A DNA stretch of 5,475 nucleotides from positions 4,901-10,375 of the forward strand of contig JAEMRB010000029.1 in assembly GCA_016463555.1 (NCBI GenBank), read 5' to 3'. The notes under the pieces were generated by a model. It was given only the letters and a program-made list of their open reading frames with translations, was not told where the DNA came from and searched no databases. Position 1 is the first letter of the stretch, and the number at the start of each line of letters is the position of its first letter. The DNA is from Chloroflexota bacterium. GTDB taxonomy: Bacteria; Chloroflexota; Limnocylindria; Limnocylindrales; Limnocylindraceae. A program made the position numbers and the translations under genes. Shown in pieces: positions 1 through 5,148 of this stretch.

Positions 1-53
1 ACTGCCCTCTGCGTTGAGGGTGAAGGGGCTACCGCCGCTCGCGCGGCGACGCG
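1..53. other. Non-coding stretch downstream of sixA
   Basis: No gene can be supported here. Besides the hairpin at 33-48 there is a smaller inverted repeat, CCCTC / GAGGG with a 6-nt loop, at 5-20. Confidence 0.5.
33..48 (-). other. GC-rich hairpin just downstream of sixA
   Basis: CGCCGC, a 4-nt loop and GCGGCG form a perfect 6-bp stem. In the minus-strand transcript the loop is GCGA, a GNRA tetraloop. It lies 5 nt after the sixA stop. No U-run follows, so it is not a standard intrinsic terminator; it could be a weak terminator or an mRNA 3'-end stabiliser. Confidence 0.35.
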
Positions 54-578
54 CTAACGCTCGCTCTTCGGAGCGCGTAGGTGCGCAGGTGGAACGAGCG
101 CAACGAGATGGCCGCTCCCCGGCGTGTATGGGGCGGCGATGTCGATGCGGATCATCGACCCCTTCTCAACGGGAATTGTTGCGATGCCGGTCAGCTCGGC
201 GATCAGGCTTCCAAGGTGCGGCTGGTGCCCAACGAGGAGTAGGGCGTCGTTACTACGCCGAGAGAGGAGCTTGGCGACGTAGGCTGCTGTTGGGCCGTCG
301 GCGAGTTGATCATCGATGGTGGCGGTGGTCTCTAGCGCTGCGGCGATTACGGCGCAGGTTTCGGTGCAGCGGCGAGCCGGCGAGGTGCGGAGGGATCCAA
401 CGTTGGTGCCAGCAGCAACGAGTGCCGCCGCAAGTCGGGCGGCCTGCTTGACCCCCTTCGAGCTGAGTGGGCGCTCTGAATCTGGGCCAATCCATTCGGC
501 TGGATCACCAGCGTCAGCATGGCGAACGATGTAGAGGCGCTTCAAATCGTTGGCCGAAGAGGCGCGGTCTGAACTCAA
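54..578 (-). CDS. sixA: SixA-type phosphohistidine phosphatase (histidine phosphatase superfamily)
   Basis: This 174-residue cytoplasmic protein belongs to the histidine phosphatase (phosphoglycerate mutase-like) superfamily, SixA branch. It carries the RHAD signature at residues 19-22, where H20 would be the phospho-acceptor. RPLSSKG follows at 36-42, RTSPARRCTET (arginine-rich substrate pocket) at 64-74, and GHQPHLG at 117-123 with the second catalytic histidine H118. SixA enzymes remove phosphate from histidine in phosphorelay (HPt) domains or in PTS proteins; the target here is unknown. There is no signal peptide or membrane segment. The chosen start is TTG at 578, which overlaps the phoU stop as TTGA and has a GAGG about 10 nt upstream. 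A second TTG at 545, just before KRLYIVRHAD, would give a start more typical of the family. The gene is cotranscribed with phoU. The family call is firm; the SixA subfamily and the exact start are less so. Confidence 0.86.
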   Translation of the reverse strand: MSSDRASSANDLKRLYIVRHADAGDPAEWIGPDSERPLSSKGVKQAARLAAALVAAGTNVGSLRTSPARRCTETCAVIAAALETTATIDDQLADGPTAAYVAKLLSRRSNDALLLVGHQPHLGSLIAELTGIATIPVEKGSMIRIDIAAPYTPGSGHLVALVPPAHLRAPKSER

Positions 579-1324
579 GGATTGAGGTCCTCAACCTCTC
601 CAGAGGCAAGGTAGACGATGTCTTCGGCGATATTGGTCGTGCGGTCGCCGATGCGCTCAAGGTAGTGTGCTGCGAAGAGGAGGCGAGTGCCGCGGGCAAC
701 GTTTGACTTGTCCGCCTCCATCAGGCGGATGCACTCATCAAATGACTGTCGATAGAGGGCGTCGATCTGATCGTCACTGACCGCTACCTCGCGGGCGCGA
801 ACAGGGTCAACGTCAACGAGCGCCATCAGGATGCCGTGCAGCTGCGTTGCCGCTAGCTCGCCGATCTCAGGCAGGTGCAGGTAGCGCTGCAGCGCTGGCT
901 CCGGGGCAAGCTGCGCGGCGATCTTTGCAACAGAAGCTGCGTGGTCGCCAATTCGCTCGAGCTCGTACGCCACGTGGTTCATCATCAGGAGGTTGCGCAG
1001 GTCGCGGGCCACCGGGCTCTGTGTTGCGATGGTGGTGGTGATTGCGGTGATCACCTCGTGCTGCATGTCATTGATTTTTCGATCGCCGATGATGACCGCC
1101 GTGGCCTTCTCGGCGTCGTGGGTGACGAGCGCATCGAGGGCGTCACGGATCGCCGCCTCCGCCATGCTCCCCATGCGGATCACGGTCTCTTTTATTGAGC
1201 GAAGTTCACGATCTAGCGGCTCGCGGGCACCCTGTGGCGCCGCCGTGGCCCCGTCGGACGCGGTGCGTGCAAGGATCTCCTCGATCTCGTTCTCAACTCG
1301 GCCGTGGTCGTCTCCTGCTGCCAT
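575..1324 (-). CDS. phoU: PhoU phosphate-signalling regulator
   Basis: PhoU is a cytoplasmic helical protein that links the PstSCAB phosphate transporter to the PhoR-type sensor kinase and keeps the Pho regulon off when phosphate is plentiful. This 249-residue protein shows the two PhoU three-helix repeats. The first metal-binding signature is ELERIGDH at 121-128, preceded by the ARDLRNLLMMNHVAY helix. The second is YLERIGDRTTNIAEDIVYL at 221-239, followed by the typical SGE ending. Length matches the family (about 220-245) apart from an acidic, poorly conserved N-terminal extension of about 35 residues. The ATG at 1324 is supported by a strong AGGAGG Shine-Dalgarno 4 nt upstream, so the extension is probably translated. 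It is the first gene of a phoU-sixA unit, with a TTGA overlap, and is divergent from ppx. No pst genes lie in the window. In other bacteria loss of PhoU leads to polyP accumulation, which fits this context. Confidence 0.96.
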   Translation of the reverse strand: MAAGDDHGRVENEIEEILARTASDGATAAPQGAREPLDRELRSIKETVIRMGSMAEAAIRDALDALVTHDAEKATAVIIGDRKINDMQHEVITAITTTIATQSPVARDLRNLLMMNHVAYELERIGDHAASVAKIAAQLAPEPALQRYLHLPEIGELAATQLHGILMALVDVDPVRAREVAVSDDQIDALYRQSFDECIRLMEADKSNVARGTRLLFAAHYLERIGDRTTNIAEDIVYLASGEVEDLNP

Positions 1325-1328
1325 TTCC

Positions 1329-1334
1329 CCTCCT
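1329..1334 (-). promoter_or_regulatory. Shine-Dalgarno of phoU
   Basis: Reading the minus strand, AGGAGG followed by GGAA directly precedes the ATG at 1324. This decides the phoU start and argues that its N-terminal extension is made. Confidence 0.8.
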
Positions 1335-1356
1335 CACTCTCCGCTAATTGGTCCAC

Positions 1357-1362
1357 ATCCTA
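1357..1362 (-). promoter_or_regulatory. Candidate -10 element for phoU-sixA (TAGGAT)
   Basis: TAGGAT on the minus strand fits a sigma-70 / actinobacterial TANNNT -10 hexamer. It would place the transcript start near 1350 and leave a leader of about 25 nt that includes the phoU Shine-Dalgarno. No good TTGACA-like -35 sits 16-18 nt upstream, so the promoter would be weak or activator-dependent. This is inference from pattern only. Confidence 0.35.
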
Positions 1363-1372
1363 CCGCCCTAGC

Positions 1373-1385
1373 CCCTCCAAGAGGG
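1373..1385. repeat. Short inverted repeat in the phoU/ppx divergent region
   Basis: CCCTC, CAA, GAGGG form a perfect 5-bp inverted repeat with a 3-nt centre. It lies almost midway between the two outward-facing TAGGAT hexamers at 1357-1362 and 1402-1407. It could be an operator half-site pair, but an arm this short can occur by chance in GC-rich DNA. Confidence 0.4.
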
Positions 1386-1387
1386 AA

Positions 1388-1401
1388 TCACGGTTCACGG
1401 T
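1388..1401 (+). repeat. Tandem TCACGGT repeat upstream of ppx
   Basis: Two perfect 7-bp copies of TCACGGT lie head to tail directly before the candidate ppx -10 element. The second copy is part of GTTCACGG, sharing the GTTCACG core with the repeat at 1430-1451. A DNA-binding regulator site is possible; the regulator is not identifiable. Confidence 0.45.
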
Positions 1402-1407
1402 TAGGAT
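1402..1407 (+). promoter_or_regulatory. Candidate -10 element for ppx (TAGGAT), overlapping an AGGA Shine-Dalgarno
   Basis: TAGGAT lies six bases before the ATG at 1414. That spacing would put the transcript start at or next to the A of the ATG, the arrangement of leaderless genes. The same bases also contain AGGA (1403-1406), 7 nt before the ATG, which could instead serve as a ribosome binding site for a transcript that begins further upstream. Both readings cannot hold for the same transcript. No -35 consensus is visible. Confidence 0.35.
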
Positions 1408-1413
1408 GCGTGG

Positions 1414-2475
1414 ATGTTGCCTGCTCGTCGTTCACGCAGTGTTCACGCGGCGAGGCCGCGTCCAGGCGGTGCCCCTCGCCCCCCCAAGGCTGCCCGTGGC
1501 CGGGTGGGGAGCTCTGAGGCTGGCATCCCGCGGGTCTGTGCCGTGGTCGATATCGGCTCCAATTCAACCCACCTGTACGTGGCGGTTTCGGACGGGGTGC
1601 GCCAAGAGGTGATCGCCGATGAGTCGATGCCGATTGAGCTCGGTCGGCTGGTCGAACAGGATCGAATGATCGGGCGCAAGGCCACGACAGCGATCAGTGA
1701 GGCGCTCGCGGCATTTCGCACGCGAGCCAGCATCCTGGGTGCCGACGAGCTTTTTGTCGTTGCCACCGAACCGTTCCGCCGCGCCCGTGATCAGGAGAGT
1801 GTGCTTCGTGCCCTGCGCTTACCAAAGCTCAGCGCGCCGATCGTGCTGACTCATGAGGAGGAGGGGCTCCTCACCGTTCTTGGCCTTCACCATGGACACG
1901 ACCACTCTCTGCCACAGCTTGTCGTTGATATTGGTGGTGGCTCGACCGAAGCCGTTGAACTCCACCCTGGCGAACTTCCGCGCGCGATCGGTATCTCGGT
2001 TGGCTCCGCGCGCCTCATGGCGCGCGTCTCGTATCAGGACCCACCGCGTCCGCGAGAGTGGCAGGAGCTCCGTCGACACGCCCAGATCGCGCTGGCCGAC
2101 CTTACCGTTGCCGATGTCCACCGTCTCATCTTGGTTGGCGGGACCGCTACGCGCCTTCTCAAGCTTGTTCCGGCAACTCTCATTAGTCGCACCATTCACC
2201 GCGATGATCTCGCAGCGATGGGGGAGCGGCTCGTGGCACTGACGGCGAAGGAGGTCGCGGAACGCTTCGCAATTTCGCAGCGCCGCGCGCGACTCCTTCC
2301 AGCTGGTATTGCGATTGTAGAGGCGCTCCTTCAGCGAACCACCGCGCGCGAGGTTACCGTTGACCGCGGCGGTATTCGCGAAGGCTTGGTCGTCGCCGTA
2401 GCGCGAGCGGGTGATGGATGGCGCGAGGCCCTCCCAACCCTCGTCATGGAGACTCGGGCAGGCTCCTCGCGCTAG
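1414..2475 (+). CDS. ppx: Exopolyphosphatase, Ppx/GppA family
   Basis: Ppx/GppA enzymes remove terminal phosphate from polyphosphate, or the 5'-gamma phosphate of pppGpp, using an actin-like ASKHA fold. The 353-residue product shows the phosphate-1 loop DIGSNST at 46-52, VATEPFRRARD at 116-126 and THEEEGLLTVLGL at 146-158 with the presumed catalytic glutamate. It also has the second phosphate loop DIGGGSTE at 172-179, SVGSAR at 195-200, the nucleotide-site motif LVGGTATRL at 240-248, and GGIREGL near the end. It lacks the C-terminal HD-type domain of E. coli Ppx (513 residues) and resembles the short one-module type such as M. tuberculosis Ppx1 (about 344). Residues 1-40 are Arg/Pro/Ala-rich and absent from typical homologues. 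The ATG at 1414 has AGGA 7 nt upstream. A GTG at 1504 would give a conventional 323-residue protein. The gene is divergent from phoU and convergent with the CYTH gene. Confidence 0.92.
   Translation: MLPARRSRSVHAARPRPGGAPRPPKAARGRVGSSEAGIPRVCAVVDIGSNSTHLYVAVSDGVRQEVIADESMPIELGRLVEQDRMIGRKATTAISEALAAFRTRASILGADELFVVATEPFRRARDQESVLRALRLPKLSAPIVLTHEEEGLLTVLGLHHGHDHSLPQLVVDIGGGSTEAVELHPGELPRAIGISVGSARLMARVSYQDPPRPREWQELRRHAQIALADLTVADVHRLILVGGTATRLLKLVPATLISRTIHRDDLAAMGERLVALTAKEVAERFAISQRRARLLPAGIAIVEALLQRTTAREVTVDRGGIREGLVVAVARAGDGWREALPTLVMETRAGSSR
1430..1451 (+). promoter_or_regulatory. Pho-box-like tandem repeat, two 11-bp GTTCACGC units
   Basis: GTTCACGCAGT (1430-1440) is followed immediately by GTTCACGCGGC (1441-1451). 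The first eight bases are identical and the period is exactly 11 bp. PhoB/PhoP-type response regulators bind direct repeats with an 11-bp period, and actinobacterial PHO boxes have GTTCAC-like units. The repeat is seen directly; its role as a Pho box is inference. It lies inside the ppx reading frame if ATG 1414 is used, but upstream of the gene if translation begins at GTG 1504. Confidence 0.42.
2472..2475. other. CTAG palindrome supplying the stop codons of two convergent genes
   Basis: The plus-strand ppx gene ends with TAG at 2473-2475. The minus-strand CYTH gene ends with TAG at 2474-2472. Both stops are read from one CTAG palindrome, so the genes overlap tail to tail and leave no intergenic space for a terminator. 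Confidence 0.93.
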
Positions 2476-3101
2476 AGCGAGATTGAGAGCAGCCGAGCTG
2501 CATGGTCAACCTTAGATTCGCCACCAACTGTAACGCCGGGTTGCGTCGCGAACCACGCGGTGAGTTCGCTGGCTGCACGATCACGAGCCTCGAGCGAAAC
2601 GGTGGCGAGGAACTCAATCTCAAGTTCAGTCCAGCGGCACTCTCCTTCGGGTATCGGTGCACCCGCGCGTACCTCGTCCACGCTGAGCAGCGCAATCTCC
2701 CCGTCGCTATTCGAGAGCGCCGCCGGTTGGCGCTCCTGGCGAAGTGTGAGATACGGCTGCAGGCGATCGAGCACCTGGGCCACATCAACTCCAGCCTCCG
2801 CGAGCGTCGCGACAATCTCAGGGGGGAGCTCTTCGTTCCGTTCTGGCGCGCGTTCAATCTCTATCCGCTCACTCAGCGGTCCTGAGGTGCCATCGGATCG
2901 CTCGGACTTGAGCGTGTACCGCAGCGTGTCGCTATCAGATCGGCGCCGTCGCAGTCGCCAGCCGGCGGCGAGAATCTGGCCGCGATAGTCCAGGTACTCA
3001 TCAAGGAGATGGAGTATGGGCTGAGCTTCGGCCGTTCGGTAGCCGTTGGGGAGTGCGGGGATGCGCGCGTGATCGAGAAGAAATTTCAACTCGCGCTCCA
3101 T
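2472..3101 (-). CDS. CYTH-domain inorganic triphosphatase
   Basis: CYTH proteins form an eight-stranded tunnel that binds triphosphates. Members without adenylate cyclase or ThTPase specialisation are mostly tripolyphosphatases. This 209-residue protein starts with the diagnostic ExExK motif (E2, E4, K6 in MERELKFLL). It then has GWRLRRRR at 47-54 for phosphate binding, K65 in RYTLKSE, ERIEIE at 78-83, R121/R124, the metal-binding WTELEIE at 157-163, and K197 in ESKVDHAARL. It is a stand-alone CYTH domain with no CHAD domain attached. The ATG at 3101 is chosen because it begins exactly at ExExK, 7 nt after the ppk1 stop. The frame stays open to 3272, but that extension would overlap ppk1 and is Ser/Arg-rich noise. 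The Shine-Dalgarno is weak (AGG about 12 nt upstream), so translation is probably coupled to ppk1. Its position after ppk1 suggests it clears short polyP or PPPi; the substrate is inferred. Confidence 0.88.
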   Translation of the reverse strand: MERELKFLLDHARIPALPNGYRTAEAQPILHLLDEYLDYRGQILAAGWRLRRRRSDSDTLRYTLKSERSDGTSGPLSERIEIERAPERNEELPPEIVATLAEAGVDVAQVLDRLQPYLTLRQERQPAALSNSDGEIALLSVDEVRAGAPIPEGECRWTELEIEFLATVSLEARDRAASELTAWFATQPGVTVGGESKVDHAARLLSISL

Positions 3102-3108
3102 GGCGAGA

Positions 3109-5148
3109 TTATGCCTGAGAAGAGGCGATTGACACCTGTCGCAAGGTTTCGAACGATGAGTTGCCCGTCTCTGTGAGGCGCTCCCAGGCCCCGTCTGGCT
3201 GGAGCTCCCATGCGTTTGAGGTATCGGCGAGCAGTGCGGCGAGGATCTCATCAACCTTGCGACGCACCTCACCCTCCTCTAGTGGGAAGAGCACCTCCAC
3301 GCGTCGGTCGAGGTTGCGCTCCATGAGGTCCGCACTTCCGGCGAAGAGTTCAACCCCATCTGGCCCCGCAAAGCGATAGATGCGGCTGTGCTCCAGGTAG
3401 TCACCGATGACCGAGCGAATCCGCAGGCGATCCCCATGGCGCGCCGGATTCGGTAGAAGCCCGCACATGCCACGCACGATGAGGTCCATCGAGACACCCG
3501 CCTCGGCGGCGTGGTCGAGGGCCGCAATCATCTCAGGATCGATGAGGGCGTTCACCTTGATGGTGATGGAGGTCTCAGCTCCACCTCGTGCCTGTTCAGC
3601 GAGACGATCAATGCGCCCCCTGATCTCACTGCGCAGGTGATCTGGCGCTACGAGGATGCGCTTGTAGGCCGAGGTGCGCGCAGCACCAGTCAGGAAGTTG
3701 AAGAGGACCCCCACATCGGTGCCGATCCCATCGTTCGTGGTGAAGAGGCCGATGTCGGTGTAGCCGCGTGCCGTCTTCGGGTTGTAGTTGCCCGTGGAGA
3801 GGTGCACATAGCGGTGAATCGAGGAGCCCTCTCGTCGCGCGATCAGCGTCGCCTTGCAGTGCGTCTTGAGGCCCATCACGCCGTAGACCACGTGCGCCCC
3901 CGCCTCTTCGAGTCGTCGCGCCCACTCGATGTTCGCCGCCTCGTCGAAGCGCGCCTTCAGCTCGACCAGCACCACCACCTCCTTGCCAGCCTGGGCGGCG
4001 CGAATCAGGTGTGCAGGGATGCTTGAGGTCGCTCCGGTGCGATAGAGCGTGGAGCGGATGGAGAGGACCTCAGGGTCGTCGGCAGCCTGGGCAAAGAACT
4101 GGTCGACGCTCGCCTCAAAGCTCTCGTATGGGTGGTGCACCAGCAGGTCGCCCTCAGCGATCACCTTGAAGATGTCGCCGTTTGGTGACGCGGATGACTT
4201 AGCCGCAGTGATACGCGCTGGCGTGACCGGTTGCCATCGCGGAGCTCGAAGCTCTGGGCGAGGGAGGCTCGCGACTTGCAGCGCGACGGAGAGGTCAAGC
4301 ATCCCCTCGACAACCTGCACCTCGCGCTGGCTGATCTCAAGTCCCACCAAGAGCATCTCAAGCAACGCGCTCGGCATCTCGGGGCCCACCTCTAGTCGCA
4401 CCACGCTGCCGAATCGGCGCTGGCGGAGCCCCTCTTCGATTGCTTCCAGAAGGTCGTCCGCTTCGTCCTCAGCGGTGTCGAGGTCGGCGTCGCGCGTGAC
4501 TCGGAATAGGTGTGCGTCCAGGATCTCTGTGCCAGGGAAGAGGAGGTCAAGGTGGGCCAAGATCAGCTCTTCCATCAAGATCCAGTCGCCATTACCGAAT
4601 TGCACCATGCGTCCGAGGATTGTCGGCACCTTTACGCGCGCAAGTGAGATCTCCTGGTCGTCATGTGCACGGAGCCGTATCGCGAGCGAGAGGCTGAGCG
4701 AGCTAATCAGCGGGAAGGGGTGGCCCGGGTCAACCGCGAGGGGAGTTAGCACTGGGAAGATCTCTCGCGTGAACCGCTCCGTGAGGATGGACTGCTCGGC
4801 GGCATCGAGGTCAGCCCACCTTCGAAGTGGCAACCCCGCGCTGCGCAGCTCTTCGACGAGGGTGCCCCAACTCTCTTGTGCCGATTCGGTAAGGAGGTCG
4901 GTCGCCTCGCGAATCAGTGCAAGCTGCACGTCGGGCGTTCGACCGTCAGGTCCTGGGGCGCGTACGCCGGCGACCTGCTGATCTCGAATACCGGCAACGC
5001 GCACGCCGTAGAACTCATCGATGTTCGATGCGACGATGCCAAGGAAGCGGAAGCGATCGAGGAGCGGCCGCTTGCTGTTTGACGCCTCAGTCAAAACGCG
5101 CGCATTGAAGGCGAGGAGCGAGAGCTCGCGACTGACGCCAAGCGTCAT
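3109..5148 (-). CDS. ppk1: Polyphosphate kinase 1 (Ppk1)
   Basis: Ppk1 reversibly transfers the gamma phosphate of ATP to a growing polyphosphate chain through a phosphohistidine intermediate. At 679 residues it is full length (E. coli 688). The N-domain opens with VSRELSLLAFNARVL (5-19), where the usual RELSWL tryptophan is leucine, and SNIDEFYGVRVAG (41-53) carries the ATP-contacting asparagine. HHPYESF is at 338-344 and the RSTLYR metal/ATP motif at 365-370. The catalytic core GLKTHCK holds H430, the expected autophosphorylated histidine, and YVHLSTGNYNPKTARGYTD holds H449. The second phospholipase-D-like motif YLEHSRIYRF holds H587, and ERNLDRRVEVLFP (610-622) is typical of the C-domain. 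All key residues are present, so it should be active. The ATG overlaps the upstream DUF971 stop as ATGA and has no Shine-Dalgarno, implying termination-reinitiation coupling. The CYTH gene follows 7 nt downstream. Confidence 0.97.
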   Translation of the reverse strand: MTLGVSRELSLLAFNARVLTEASNSKRPLLDRFRFLGIVASNIDEFYGVRVAGIRDQQVAGVRAPGPDGRTPDVQLALIREATDLLTESAQESWGTLVEELRSAGLPLRRWADLDAAEQSILTERFTREIFPVLTPLAVDPGHPFPLISSLSLSLAIRLRAHDDQEISLARVKVPTILGRMVQFGNGDWILMEELILAHLDLLFPGTEILDAHLFRVTRDADLDTAEDEADDLLEAIEEGLRQRRFGSVVRLEVGPEMPSALLEMLLVGLEISQREVQVVEGMLDLSVALQVASLPRPELRAPRWQPVTPARITAAKSSASPNGDIFKVIAEGDLLVHHPYESFEASVDQFFAQAADDPEVLSIRSTLYRTGATSSIPAHLIRAAQAGKEVVVLVELKARFDEAANIEWARRLEEAGAHVVYGVMGLKTHCKATLIARREGSSIHRYVHLSTGNYNPKTARGYTDIGLFTTNDGIGTDVGVLFNFLTGAARTSAYKRILVAPDHLRSEIRGRIDRLAEQARGGAETSITIKVNALIDPEMIAALDHAAEAGVSMDLIVRGMCGLLPNPARHGDRLRIRSVIGDYLEHSRIYRFAGPDGVELFAGSADLMERNLDRRVEVLFPLEEGEVRRKVDEILAALLADTSNAWELQPDGAWERLTETGNSSFETLRQVSIASSQA

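Noticed and set aside
62..75. UUCG-loop hairpin as a plus-strand intrinsic terminator
   Set aside because: The stem is only 5 bp, no U-run follows, and no plus-strand gene ends upstream of it in the window.
14..451. Plus-strand frame of 145 residues antisense to sixA
   Set aside because: The translation is highly Arg-rich without motif, and the minus strand carries the clear RHAD phosphatase.
993..1517. Plus-strand frame of 174 residues across the phoU 5' end and the divergent region
   Set aside because: It is antisense to phoU and out of frame with ppx. It has no conserved motif and is Ser/Arg/Pro-biased.
2444..2988. Several open frames on both strands over the CYTH gene
   Set aside because: All are Arg/Ser-rich shadows; only the frame with ExExK and the other CYTH residues is supported.
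3102..3272. N-terminal extension of the CYTH gene up to 3272
   Set aside because: It would overlap the ppk1 3' end by about 160 bp. The added residues are low-complexity, while the CYTH ExExK motif starts exactly at the ATG at 3101.
4049..4981. Long plus-strand open frame (310 residues) inside ppk1
   Set aside because: It is antisense to conserved ppk1 coding sequence and its translation is Ser/Arg-rich with no recognisable domain, as expected of a shadow frame in GC-rich DNA.
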